Assembly (NCBI GenBank): GCA_001778285.1
Contig: MFGL01000025.1
Span: 41,452-52,415 of the forward strand
DNA: 10,964 nucleotides
Reading direction: 5' to 3'
From: Candidatus Falkowbacteria bacterium RIFOXYC2_FULL_47_12
GTDB lineage: Bacteria; Patescibacteriota; Patescibacteriia; Patescibacteriales; XYC2-FULL-47-12
Part shown: positions 1 through 6,696 of the stretch, in pieces
Position numbering within the stretch: the first letter of the stretch is position 1
How the letters are laid out: each line of letters begins with the position of its first letter
Notes under the pieces: generated by a model
Database searches by the model: none
What the model was told of the DNA's origin: nothing
Seen by the model: only the letters and a program-made list of their open reading frames with translations
Translations under genes and position numbers: made by a program

Positions 1-1538
1 AGCAAAATCTGATAACTCCGCGGTTTGATAACATCGGTCTGTATGGTTTGCGGCGGAACGGCCAGAACCGTTACCTTGATGTGCAGCGCCTCCCAGGATT
101 TCTTAATGAAATCGGCTAGGGCGGCGGTTTCGGGCTGGTCAACGGTCGTAATGGTTATCTGTAAAAACGTGTCGCCTTTTTTGCGCCACGTCCCGGCCTC
201 AATGGCAGGCTTGGCCGCGGCAACGGAAACAGTGTCCGCTGTTTCTTCGGTAGTGGTTGCCGGCGGTTCCGGCGCCGCTACCTCAACGATTTTCCAGCCG
301 CTTGCATCTAGCAGTTTGTTTGCCGTATTCAAATCGTAGTCGTAGCGTTTGATGTCAGCACGGTAGTAATCGCTGAAAATGGGCAGAATTGGCGAATCAA
401 TGACGCTTGTGTACTGCGGGTATTGAATGAATGCCTGCTTGTCCAGCGCGTGGGCGAGCGCCTGTTTAACGCGGGCATCAGCCGCATCGCCCAAATTATT
501 CTGGTTAAAGAAGAGGGCGGTGAACTGCGGCTGATTCAAATAATACTGATTGTAATTATTTTGCGCGACAACCTCGCCGCTTTTTTCTTTGGGCATGTAA
601 TCCACGCCGTCGCCCCGCCCTTCGTTGAGCGCGTTGATACTTTCCTGAAAATTCGGGCTGAATTTAAATGTCAATGTCTGGATGTAGGGCGGGCGTTCAA
701 AGTAGCGCTCGTTTGCCTCCAGCTCGTAGGAACGAATGGCGCCGGCCTTGTCTTTGGTCAGTGATTTAAAAACGTACGGACCGGCACCGACCGGCTTGCT
801 GTTTAAATCAGCCAAGCGAGCCGCTTGCGGCTGAATCTGCTGCCAGAGGCCGGACGGCAGAATGCCGACGGTGAGCAGTTCCAGAAACGCCGCGTACGGT
901 TCGGTAAGCGTAAAAATGATGATAAAATCATCCGCCTTGGCAACGGCGATACCATCAAAGCTGCGCTGTAAAGGGCTCGCGTAGGCCGAGTTTGTCAGCG
1001 CCTGAAAGGTGAACACGACATCATCGGCGCTGAATGGCTTGCCGTCGTGCCAGACGACATCATGTTTGAGATAAAACGTGTAGGTTTTACCGTCCGGACT
1101 GACTTCAAACTTTTCCGCCAAATCGGGAACCAAATCGTTGTCGTTGTTTCTCTTCAAAAGGCCAGAGTATATGAGCGAAGCCAAATCGCTGTCCACGGTG
1201 TTGATAGACGCGTACAGAGGGTTAATGAAGTTGGGCGTACCGGTTAAAATCTCCGTGTACGAACCGCCGCGCGCGGGTCCGAGCGTGATGTGCGTACGGT
1301 AGAAATTTACACTCAGCGCTGCCACGCTGATGACAATGGCTGTCAGCGCAATTTGAATGGTACGGCGCTCGCGCGTGCTTAAAAAACGACCCAAATATTT
1401 CAACTGCCGCAGGTTGGGTATCTTTGACTTGTTGAGCTTAAAAATGAGTTTTACGTCAGTACTGCGCCCGGCGGCGGCACGGCGCTGCCGGCGGTTCGCA
1501 AAAAAACGCCGGCTCACCCGAATGAATTTTGTAAACAT
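1..1538 (-). CDS. Membrane-anchored peptide ABC transporter substrate-binding protein (family 5), partial
   Basis: The frame opens at an ATG (1538-1536) and stays open to the window edge, giving 512 codons with the C-terminus missing. The first 60 residues are strongly basic (for example RRFFANRRQRR). One hydrophobic segment follows at about residues 61-80 (IQIALTAIVISVAALSVNFY), and the family 5 solute-binding domain starts near residue 90. Visible family signatures are GTPNFINPLY near 101-109, SPDGKTYTFYL near 147-157 and WHDGKPFSADDVVFTF at 163-178. The known family role is capture of oligopeptides outside the membrane for an ABC importer. No lipobox cysteine is seen, so anchoring by the single N-terminal helix is inferred. 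It is the last visible gene of the minus-strand block, 51 nt after secG. Only a weak AGG precedes the ATG. No permease or ATPase gene is in view, so the transported substrate is unknown. Confidence 0.9.
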   Translation of the reverse strand, partial: MFTKFIRVSRRFFANRRQRRAAAGRSTDVKLIFKLNKSKIPNLRQLKYLGRFLSTRERRTIQIALTAIVISVAALSVNFYRTHITLGPARGGSYTEILTGTPNFINPLYASINTVDSDLASLIYSGLLKRNNDNDLVPDLAEKFEVSPDGKTYTFYLKHDVVWHDGKPFSADDVVFTFQALTNSAYASPLQRSFDGIAVAKADDFIIIFTLTEPYAAFLELLTVGILPSGLWQQIQPQAARLADLNSKPVGAGPYVFKSLTKDKAGAIRSYELEANERYFERPPYIQTLTFKFSPNFQESINALNEGRGDGVDYMPKEKSGEVVAQNNYNQYYLNQPQFTALFFNQNNLGDAADARVKQALAHALDKQAFIQYPQYTSVIDSPILPIFSDYYRADIKRYDYDLNTANKLLDASGWKIVEVAAPEPPATTTEETADTVSVAAAKPAIEAGTWRKKGDTFLQITITTVDQPETAALADFIKKSWEALHIKVTVLAVPPQTIQTDVIKPRSYQIL

Positions 1539-1589
1539 ACCTATGAGTAAGTGGAAAGGAGTATTATCTGACACGAAAGAAGAAAAAAA

Positions 1590-1811
1590 TTACGCGCGCA
1601 GAATGTTTGCGAGCGCTAACCCGATGAAAAGCAGCGCGAGCGCGATGGTTGCCTGAAATAATTTTTTTTCCAAACCGCGTTTTTCGGTGCGAAACGTTTC
1701 GCCTGAGCCGCCGCCGAAAACTCCGCCCACGCCGGCGCTTTTATTTTGCAGCAAAATAACGGCTATCAATAAAATGGCAACGACCGTTTGGAGAATGGTA
1801 ACAATATTCAT
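1590..1811 (-). CDS. secG: Preprotein translocase subunit SecG
   Basis: This 73-residue protein has the SecG layout: a first membrane helix at residues 4-22 (VTILQTVVAILLIAVILLQ), a glycine-rich cytoplasmic loop (SAGVGGVFGGGSGETFRTEKRG) and a second helix at about 52-71. SecG is the small accessory subunit of the SecYEG channel and assists SecA-driven export. The length and the loop motif GGVFGGGSGETFRT are typical of the family. The gene lies 23 nt downstream of rplT on the same strand and probably shares its transcript. The 5' side of the ATG (CCCTCTC) has no SD. Placement between ribosomal protein genes and an exported binding protein is unremarkable. Confidence 0.93.
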   Translation of the reverse strand: MNIVTILQTVVAILLIAVILLQNKSAGVGGVFGGGSGETFRTEKRGLEKKLFQATIALALLFIGLALANILRA

Positions 1812-1834
1812 GAGAGGGATATAAAAAAACCGGA

Positions 1835-2179
1835 CTATTTCAGCTGCGTGATGATGTTAGACAGCACTTTTTTATTGTTGACGGCTAAATCTGCCAGCAC
1901 CTTGCGGTCCAGGGAGATATTGTTTTTTTTGAGCTTGGAAATGAATTGCGAATACGACAGCCCGTGCGCGCGGACAAAGGCGTTGATTTTGATGTTCCAC
2001 AGCGCGCGGAAGTTTCCCTTTTTGTCGCGTCGGTCGGTAAAAGCGTGCGCGCCAGCTTTGGTTTGCGCAGTTTTGGCCAGACGGATCAAATTTTTTCTTC
2101 CCCACGTATAGCCTTTGACCGATTTCATCAGACGGCTTCGCTTTTTGACATGGGTTGTACCTCTTTTAACTCGTGACAT
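1835..2179 (-). CDS. rplT: Large-subunit ribosomal protein bL20
   Basis: The protein has 114 residues and matches bL20 along its length: MSRVKRGTTHVKKRSRLMKS at the start, then KGYTWGRKNLIRLAKTAQTKAGAHAFTDRRDKKGNFRALW, and a C-terminal helical part (LSYSQFISKLKKNNISLDRKVLADLAV). bL20 binds 23S rRNA early in 50S assembly. It is the third gene of the conserved infC-rpmI-rplT order and starts 23 nt after rpmI ends. No SD is visible before the ATG (GCTTTTTCCAATATTT). In several bacteria bL20 represses this operon by binding an RNA leader. No room for the usual leader is seen here because infC directly follows the tmRNA gene. Confidence 0.97.
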   Translation of the reverse strand: MSRVKRGTTHVKKRSRLMKSVKGYTWGRKNLIRLAKTAQTKAGAHAFTDRRDKKGNFRALWNIKINAFVRAHGLSYSQFISKLKKNNISLDRKVLADLAVNNKKVLSNIITQLK

Positions 2180-2202
2180 AAATATTGGAAAAAGCTAATG
2201 AA

Positions 2203-2400
2203 CTATAAATAGGGCATTAATGTTTTAATGATTTTTGCCTGCGTTGCCGACATGACAACGTCGCGCCGTTTCTGGCGGGTGGTTTTGCCGCGTTCGCGGC
2301 TGTTAAAATGATCCTGACCGCTCTTGCGCATCAGAAGTTTGTTGTTTTTGGTTTTTTTAAAGCGTTTCGCGGTCGCTTTGTGTGTTTTGATTTTTGGCAT
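2203..2400 (-). CDS. rpmI: Large-subunit ribosomal protein bL35
   Basis: This is a 65-residue, very basic protein with the bL35 pattern: MPKIKTHKATAKRFKKTKNNK at the N-terminus, then GQDHFNSRERGKTTRQKRR and a short hydrophobic C-terminal end (IIKTLMPYL). Length and composition fit the family. It sits between infC (12 nt upstream) and rplT (23 nt downstream), the classical gene order, so co-transcription is expected. The 12-nt gap before the ATG (CCCTCAACAACT) has no SD, so translation may be coupled to termination on infC. Confidence 0.97.
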   Translation of the reverse strand: MPKIKTHKATAKRFKKTKNNKLLMRKSGQDHFNSRERGKTTRQKRRDVVMSATQAKIIKTLMPYL

Positions 2401-2412
2401 AGTTGTTGAGGG

Positions 2413-2970
2413 CTACACTTTATTGACGACTACCATCGTAAAGCCATTTACCTGCCGTGTCAAGTTTTGCTCAACGGCTAAGGAGAACTTTTCGTTCTCG
2501 CCAAGTTTTTTATAAAACGTATTTACAATTTCCGTGGCCTTGTCGCGCAGCTGCCGCTCGCGGCCGCGCAGGATGATTTCAATTTTTATTTTATGTCCCT
2601 TTTCCAGAAACTTCGCCGCCTGACTGACGCGCAGGTCAAAGTCGTGCGGACTGATGCGCAGGGACAAGCGGATGTCCTTAATGTCAACTTTTTTCTGCCG
2701 GGTTTTTTGTTTGTGCAGATACTTTTCTTTCTGATACTTCATGCGGCCGTAGTCGGTGATTTTTGCCACCGGCGGCTGGGCTTTGGGAAAAACTTCCACC
2801 AAATCCATCTCCTGCTCCTGCGCGAGCTGCAACGCCTGCGCTGTCGGCATGACGCCGATGTTTTGGCCGTCATCATCAATGACCCGCAGTTCAGGAACCT
2901 TAATCTGCTGGTTTATGCGAAATATTTCAATGAGAGGTTTCGGTTTTGGCCGGCGGTATGTCCTTCGCAT
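2413..2970 (-). CDS. infC: Translation initiation factor IF-3
   Basis: The protein has 185 residues with both IF-3 domains. The N domain starts after a basic extension (MRRTYRRPKPKP) with FRINQQIKVPELRVIDDDGQ, and the family hallmark PPVAKITDYGRMKYQKEK lies at about residues 66-83. A linker of lysines follows, and the C domain covers about residues 95-185 (DIRLSLRISPHDFDLRV, then KIKIEIILRGRERQL). IF-3 binds the 30S subunit, prevents premature 50S joining and checks start-codon pairing. The chosen start is an ATG, not the rare AUU used for autoregulation in enterobacteria. The gene begins 12 nt after the tmRNA 3' end, which leaves no space for an SD or an L20-binding leader. It heads infC-rpmI-rplT. 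Confidence 0.97.
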   Translation of the reverse strand: MRRTYRRPKPKPLIEIFRINQQIKVPELRVIDDDGQNIGVMPTAQALQLAQEQEMDLVEVFPKAQPPVAKITDYGRMKYQKEKYLHKQKTRQKKVDIKDIRLSLRISPHDFDLRVSQAAKFLEKGHKIKIEIILRGRERQLRDKATEIVNTFYKKLGENEKFSLAVEQNLTRQVNGFTMVVVNKV

Positions 2971-2982
2971 GATAGAAGTTAG

Positions 2983-3390
2983 TGGAGATGGCGGGAATCG
3001 AACCCGCGTCTGGCAAGCGTGTAAATACGCGTGTACGAAACGTAAGCCCTATTTGGATTTTACCACAAGCTAAAAATAAGGCAAAAGCGCTTGTGGCGTG
3101 GCATTGAAGGATTTCGGTTTGTTGCCCAACGCCGCAACGGCAAACCTACGCCTGCAAAAATGACACCCGGGATTTGGCTAGCAGGTCATTGCCAGACCGG
3201 ATGGCCGCGCGCTTAAGATTAAGCGGCGACGGTGACGAAAGCCGGCACCTTCCATGAGAAGGCGGCCTGCACTTTCGCTAAAGTGTTTTTTGCACTTATT
3301 GGATGCTTTGGTGAGTTTTACGAGCGCACAAAGCGTTGCTCGGTTTCGCGCGTATTTTACAAGAACATGCCATCGAATCCAAACATCCCC
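2983..3390 (-). ncRNA. ssrA: tmRNA (transfer-messenger RNA)
   Basis: Read on the minus strand, the RNA opens with GGGGATG followed by TTTGGATTCGATGGCA, the tmRNA 5' D-loop signature. It closes with a tRNA-like T arm GCGGGTTCGATTCCCGC and CATCTCC. The two ends pair as a 7-bp acceptor stem with one G-U wobble, and A (2983) is the discriminator. CCA is not encoded (CT follows). Size is about 408 nt, within the one-piece tmRNA range. A tag reading frame starts at GCA 3293-3291. tmRNA with SmpB rescues stalled ribosomes and marks the unfinished protein for proteolysis. smpB lies upstream on the same strand behind a terminator, so ssrA probably has its own promoter, which I could not fix with confidence. 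Confidence 0.93.
3219..3293 (-). other. tmRNA tag-peptide reading frame, 24 codons plus stop
   Basis: The resume codon is taken as GCA (3293-3291), preceded by AATAAGT, which resembles the usual UAGUC-type context before the alanine resume codon. The frame reads AKNTLAKVQ at the start and ends in FVTVAA, followed by TAA (3221-3219), TCT and a second in-frame TAA (3215-3213). The small hydrophobic end VAA is what ClpXP-type proteases recognise in other tags. A length of 24 residues is well above the common 8-15. The start is inferred from context and the stop is read directly. Confidence 0.75.
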
Positions 3391-3402
3391 TTGTTTAAAA
3401 TG

Positions 3403-3437
3403 TCTAATTTCTAATATCTAATATCTAATTTCTAATG
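3403..3437. repeat. Five tandem heptamers TCTAATN
   Basis: Five consecutive 7-bp units (TCTAATT, TCTAATA, TCTAATA, TCTAATT, TCTAATG) fill 35 bp in the AT-rich spacer between the tmRNA 5' end and the smpB terminator, and a degenerate sixth unit (TCTAAAT) follows at 3442. On the minus strand this lies just upstream of ssrA, where its promoter should be. A TTGCAT/TATTAG pair inside it is only a weak promoter candidate. Confidence 0.8.
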
Positions 3438-3503
3438 CAATGTCTAAATTTAATTGCAGAATTGATTAGAAATTATGAAATTAGTAATTAAAAATTTTTT
3501 AAT

Positions 3504-3532
3504 AAAAATATCCCTTTTTTCGGGATTTTTTT
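3504..3532 (-). terminator. Terminator after smpB
   Basis: The core stem is ATCCC (3510-3514) with GGGAT (3522-3526) around a 7-nt loop, extended by A/T pairs with one mismatch. On the minus strand the GGGAT arm runs into ATTTTTATT just 8 nt past the smpB stop codon. The plus-strand reading also ends in a run of T, so it could work in both directions. Confidence 0.7.
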
Positions 3533-3539
3533 AAAAAAC

Positions 3540-4004
3540 TTAGTATTGCTTTTTAAATCGTTGCAATTTCCGCTCGGTCTCCCGTTTTTTTATGCTCTCG
3601 CGCTTGTCAATTTTTTTCTTTCCTTTGCCGACGCCAAAAGCGAGTTTTATCAGTCTGTGCTTATTATACACCTTTAAGGGCACCAATGTCAAGCCTTTTT
3701 CCTTGGTTTTGCCTATCAGTTGTTTAATTTGTGATCTCTTAAGTAAAAGTTTGCGCGGCCGCGTGGGCTCGTAGGACTCCATTTTGCCGGCGTGTTTGTA
3801 GAGCGGGATGTGGCAGGAGGTCAGATACGCTTCGGGCGTGCCGGCGCCGGCGGTATTTTTGAGTGTCACAAATGAATTTTTCAAACTAATGTGGCCGGTT
3901 TTAATAGATTTTACCTCATGGCCGTACAAAACTAGCCCAGCTTCCAGAGTTTCCAGGATTTCGTAGTCAAAACGTGCTCGTTTGTTGACGGCGTAGTCAG
4001 GCAT
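3540..4004 (-). CDS. smpB: SsrA-binding protein SmpB
   Basis: The protein has 154 residues, normal for SmpB. It starts with NKRARFDYEILETLEAGLVL, followed by the family signature GHEVKSIKTGHISLKNSFV at about residues 28-46. The beta-barrel core continues with HIPLYKHAGK, YEPTRPRKLLL and GLTLVPLKVY. The end is a highly basic tail (GKGKKKIDKRESIKKRETERKL) that in known SmpB becomes helical in the mRNA channel of the stalled ribosome. SmpB binds the tRNA-like part of tmRNA and delivers it to the ribosome. The tmRNA gene is next downstream on the same strand, separated by a terminator and heptamer repeats. No SD precedes the ATG (GTAGTATGAAGCTAT). Confidence 0.97.
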   Translation of the reverse strand: MPDYAVNKRARFDYEILETLEAGLVLYGHEVKSIKTGHISLKNSFVTLKNTAGAGTPEAYLTSCHIPLYKHAGKMESYEPTRPRKLLLKRSQIKQLIGKTKEKGLTLVPLKVYNKHRLIKLAFGVGKGKKKIDKRESIKKRETERKLQRFKKQY

Positions 4005-4083
4005 ATAGCTTCATACTACACGAGTTGGTAAAAATTAAAAAGATCCTTAATTTATGGCATTTTTCTTATTTTTCATCCGCATC

Positions 4084-4112
4084 TTTACAAATTTATCCAT
4101 TTATGGTAATGT
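4084..4112 (+). promoter_or_regulatory. Promoter for the sugar isomerase gene
   Basis: TTTACA (4084-4089) and TAATGT (4107-4112) are separated by 17 bp, and the -10 box is preceded by TGG, an extended -10. Transcription would start near 4119, leaving a leader of about 84 nt. Assigned by consensus only. Confidence 0.55.
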
Positions 4113-4145
4113 AGACGGAAATTTTGTCCTTTTAATTTGATTTCA

Positions 4146-4167
4146 ACTTTCGCCGTATGGCGAAAGT
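4146..4167 (+). promoter_or_regulatory. Perfect 9-bp leader hairpin before the isomerase gene
   Basis: ACTTTCGCC (4146-4154), loop GTAT, GGCGAAAGT (4159-4167) pair perfectly. No T-run follows, so it is not an intrinsic terminator. It lies 18 nt before the SD and could stabilise the mRNA 5' end or bind a regulator, since DNA and RNA symmetry are equivalent here. The second gene of the module has a similarly placed hairpin. Confidence 0.6.
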
Positions 4168-4185
4168 AAAACATATTTCTTATAC

Positions 4186-4193
4186 GAGAGGAG
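4186..4193 (+). promoter_or_regulatory. Strong ribosome binding site of the isomerase gene
   Basis: GAGAGGAG lies 9 nt before the ATG at 4203 and fixes that start. None of the native genes around the module has a comparable SD. Confidence 0.85.
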
Positions 4194-4202
4194 TAAAACA
4201 TC

Positions 4203-5207
4203 ATGGGAAGACCAGTGACACTATTCACCGGACAATGGGCAGATTTGCCCTTAGAAACCCTGGCTCCAAGAGCGAAGAACTGGGGCTACGACGGTCTCGA
4301 GCTCGCGTGCTGGGGTGACCACTTTGAAGTCCAAAAAGCGGATCAGGCATACTGTGATGCCAAATCCAAATTGTTGCAACAGAGCGGACTCAAAGTCTTC
4401 GCCATATCCACCCATCTCGTCGGGCAAGCCATCTGCGACCAGATCGATGAACGTCACAAAGGGATTCTGCCTTCATATGTCTGGGGAGATGGGGATCCGG
4501 AAGGTGTACGGCAACGCGCGGCAGAAGAACTTATTAAAACCGCCGAAGCGGCCAAACGCTTGGGCGTCGGCGTGGTCAACGGATTCACGGGAAGTAAGAT
4601 CTGGCCATATATGTACAGTTTCCCGCCGGTCACAGATGACATGATCACGGCAGGGTATGACGATTTCGCCAAGCGGTTCAGGCCGATCTTGGATAAATTC
4701 CTTGACCTCGGCATCAAATTCGCGTTGGAAGTCCATCCAACCGAAATCGCTTTCGACATCGCCAGCGCCGAACGCGCATTGAACGCAGTTGGCAAACACC
4801 CTGCTTTCGGGTTCAATTACGACCCGAGCCATCTCGCCTACCAAGGTATTAGCTATGTCGCCTTCATCCGCAAATTCGGTGACCGTATTTTCCACTGCCA
4901 TATGAAAGATGTATGGTGGGGACACGGTGATGGAACGATCGGCGTTTTCGGCGGCCATGTCAACTTCGGAGATGCACGCCGCTACTGGGATTTCCGCTCG
5001 CTGGGCCACGGCGATGTAAACTTCGAAGAAATCATCGTGGCTCTGAACGATGTCGGCTATACCGGGCCACTCTCCGTTGAGTGGGAGGATTCCCGAATGG
5101 ACCGCGAATTCGGCGCCAAAGAGGCGTGTGAATTCGTTCGTAACATCGATTTTCCATCCAGCAAAATTGCTTTCGACGCTCAATTCACCGAAAAGGGTGG
5201 TGAATAA
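4203..5207 (+). CDS. Sugar isomerase/epimerase, xylose-isomerase-like TIM barrel
   Basis: The 334-residue protein has the pattern of the AP-endonuclease-2/xylose-isomerase-like TIM-barrel family that includes IolE, IolI and sugar 3-epimerases. The N-terminal strand FTGQWADLPLETL is followed by GYDGLELACWGDHF at 28-41. Likely divalent-metal ligands are E176 (in LEVHP), D207 and H210 (in NYDPSHL), H233 (in HCHMKD) and E293 (in SVEWED), arranged as in family members of known structure. Such enzymes interconvert keto-sugars, inositol derivatives or sugar phosphates. The substrate cannot be read from the sequence. The gene has its own promoter, leader hairpin, SD and terminator, and is followed by a Gfo/Idh/MocA dehydrogenase, a frequent partner in sugar and inositol catabolism. 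Its style differs from the flanking genes, which suggests acquisition. Confidence 0.88.
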   Translation: MGRPVTLFTGQWADLPLETLAPRAKNWGYDGLELACWGDHFEVQKADQAYCDAKSKLLQQSGLKVFAISTHLVGQAICDQIDERHKGILPSYVWGDGDPEGVRQRAAEELIKTAEAAKRLGVGVVNGFTGSKIWPYMYSFPPVTDDMITAGYDDFAKRFRPILDKFLDLGIKFALEVHPTEIAFDIASAERALNAVGKHPAFGFNYDPSHLAYQGISYVAFIRKFGDRIFHCHMKDVWWGHGDGTIGVFGGHVNFGDARRYWDFRSLGHGDVNFEEIIVALNDVGYTGPLSVEWEDSRMDREFGAKEACEFVRNIDFPSSKIAFDAQFTEKGGE

Positions 5208-5236
5208 AGTGTAATTTCAAATTAATTTAGCACTAA

Positions 5237-5274
5237 TGGGAGTTTCTCTTCGTAGAGGACCTCCCACTTTTTTT
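5237..5274 (+). terminator. Terminator after the isomerase gene
   Basis: TGGGAG (5237-5242) pairs with CTCCCA (5261-5266), and an inner CTCT/AGAG stem closes a 4-nt loop, with a small mismatch between them. The hairpin is followed by CTTTTTTT, 29 nt past the stop codon. Confidence 0.88.
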
Positions 5275-5304
5275 ACTCAAAAACCTCCTCCTATTACCAA
5301 AACC

Positions 5305-5333
5305 TTGTCAAAATCCTAAACTTATGCTAAATT
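5305..5333 (+). promoter_or_regulatory. Promoter for the oxidoreductase gene
   Basis: TTGTCA (5305-5310) and TAAATT (5328-5333) are 17 bp apart, with TGC directly before the -10 box (extended -10). The start would be near 5340, leaving a leader of about 155 nt. The surrounding 15-mer AAAACCTTGTCAAAA recurs with one change at 6743. Confidence 0.6.
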
Positions 5334-5360
5334 AAGCTGTAATTTTGATCTTTTCATTTA

Positions 5361-5469
5361 AACAAAAAAGGCTTTTTGTTTTGCCTTTAAAACTATAAAG
5401 AGGGAGGTGTAAAAAAAATTTTGTTGTAACGGTTGGAGTTGAAGTAAAATCTCAACCTTGAGGTTGAGA
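5361..5469 (+). promoter_or_regulatory. Structured 5' leader of the oxidoreductase gene
   Basis: Several exclusive pairings are visible. AACAAAAA/TTTTTGTT (5361-5368 with 5373-5380, loop AGGC) competes with AAAGGC/GCCTTT (5367-5372 with 5383-5388). Further on, TCTCAACC (5450-5457) pairs perfectly with GGTTGAGA (5462-5469) around TTGA, while GGTTG at 5431-5435 could instead pair with CAACC at 5453-5457. An SD-like GGGAGG (5402-5407) has no gene behind it. No T-run follows the last hairpin. This resembles a regulatory leader, but it matches no riboswitch class I recognise. Confidence 0.45.
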
Positions 5470-5481
5470 AAATCTTGTATT

Positions 5482-5487
5482 AGGAGG
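5482..5487 (+). promoter_or_regulatory. Ribosome binding site of the oxidoreductase gene
   Basis: A perfect AGGAGG lies 9 nt before the ATG at 5497. It decides this start over an in-frame TTG at 5458, which falls inside a hairpin loop and has no SD at normal spacing. Confidence 0.88.
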
Positions 5488-5496
5488 ACTCATCTC

Positions 5497-6672
5497 ATGT
5501 CTAACAGGGTATTAAATGTAGGTATAGTTGGTGGAGGCGGAGGCGCTTTTATCGTCAATCCGCATCAGAAAGCGATTTTCTTCGATGGAACGCGGCGCGT
5601 CACCTGCGGAGCCCTGCATCCCGATCCCGCTGTTGCCATGAAAGAAGCGGAAGCGTGGGCGTATCCAATTAAGGGTTATAAGAATTACGACGAAATGTTG
5701 GACGAGGAGATGAAGAAGCCTGCGGGCGAGCGCATCGATTACGTCTTGATCGTTACGCCCAACTTCGTCCATTTCGATCCCGCCAAGAAAGCGCTGTCTA
5801 AGGGCATTCCCGTTTTCTGCGAAAAACCGCTGACGATAACGCTGCAAGAATCGGATGAACTAGTCAAGATCGTCAATGAAAAGAAGATACCTTTCTGCAC
5901 CGCGCATACCTATCTTGGCCATTGGACCAGCCGGTTGTCCCGCTTCATTGTTACTTCCGGCTTGATCGGCAAGGTGCGCTGGGTGGATTCCTACTACATC
6001 CAAGGCTGGTTGGCGGGGCGCACGGAAGACCAAGGCGTCATGCAGGCCGAATGGCGCGTTGATCCCAAACGCGCTGGCGGTAGCTGCTGCGGCGGCGATA
6101 TTGGTACTCACGCCTTGATGCAACTGCGCTACGTTACGGGTCTCAACATCGTGAAACTGCAAGCTTTTCTGGAGACCTTCGTCGCCGGGCGGCAGTTGGA
6201 CGACCATTTCACCGTCTACGGCGAACTATCCAACGGCGGCAAAGCTTTGGTGCGCGCATCCCAGATCGCCATCGGCCATAAGAACGACCTGGGCATTGAA
6301 GTCAACGGCGACATCGGAACCCTGATTTGGAAACAGGAAGATGCGGAAAAAATCGTCATTCATCTGCCCGGCAAGCCAGATCTCGTCTACTGGCGCGGTG
6401 CGGTATCGGCCCATGACGGTTTCTTCAAAGATATCCCCGTCAGCCTGTTGTCCGAACCGACGATTCCTTCCGGCCATCCTGAAGGATTCCACGACGCCTT
6501 CGCGCGGCTGCATCGTTGCTTCGAAGCAGACGTGCGCGCCTACCAGGCGGGAACCTACGCGGGTACGGACGGCTCCAAATACGCCACTGTCGAGGATGGC
6601 CGCATGGGCATCGCCTTCATCGAGAAGGCGTTGGAAAGCAACAAGAATAACCACGCCTGCGTGGAATTGTAA
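5497..6672 (+). CDS. Gfo/Idh/MocA-family NAD(P)-dependent oxidoreductase
   Basis: The 391-residue protein has an N-terminal Rossmann fold with the glycine-rich nucleotide loop GIVGGGGGAF (9-18). The family motif CEKP follows at 108-111, with K110 the usual catalytic lysine. A C-terminal alpha/beta domain carries GGDIGTH at 199-205, where D201 and H205 match the catalytic Asp/His of inositol dehydrogenase. Members oxidise or reduce hydroxyl groups of sugars, inositols and sugar nucleotides with NAD(P). The substrate is unknown here. The start is set by the AGGAGG at 5482. Together with the upstream isomerase it would form an oxidise-then-isomerise pair in the cytoplasm, although each gene has its own promoter and terminator. 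As with its partner, the clear SD and codon style differ from the native genes on either side. Confidence 0.9.
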   Translation: MSNRVLNVGIVGGGGGAFIVNPHQKAIFFDGTRRVTCGALHPDPAVAMKEAEAWAYPIKGYKNYDEMLDEEMKKPAGERIDYVLIVTPNFVHFDPAKKALSKGIPVFCEKPLTITLQESDELVKIVNEKKIPFCTAHTYLGHWTSRLSRFIVTSGLIGKVRWVDSYYIQGWLAGRTEDQGVMQAEWRVDPKRAGGSCCGGDIGTHALMQLRYVTGLNIVKLQAFLETFVAGRQLDDHFTVYGELSNGGKALVRASQIAIGHKNDLGIEVNGDIGTLIWKQEDAEKIVIHLPGKPDLVYWRGAVSAHDGFFKDIPVSLLSEPTIPSGHPEGFHDAFARLHRCFEADVRAYQAGTYAGTDGSKYATVEDGRMGIAFIEKALESNKNNHACVEL

Positions 6673-6696
6673 AACGCACGACCCATGGTTGTTCAC

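Noticed and set aside
2756..3073. Plus-strand frame of 105 residues containing GDGGNRTRVWQ
   Set aside because: It is antisense to infC and the tmRNA T arm. The GGNRTRV string is the typical tRNA-antisense artefact.
3403..3437. Possible CRISPR array at the short repeats
   Set aside because: The units are 7 bp in direct tandem without spacers, and no cas gene is in the window.
4473..5183. Long minus-strand frame of 236 residues
   Set aside because: It lies fully opposite the isomerase gene, which has motifs, SD and promoter. The antisense frame shows no recognisable domain.
5458..5496. Upstream TTG start adding 13 residues to the oxidoreductase
   Set aside because: The TTG sits in the loop of a perfect hairpin and lacks an SD at normal spacing. 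The ATG at 5497 has AGGAGG 9 nt upstream and gives a normal Rossmann N-terminus.
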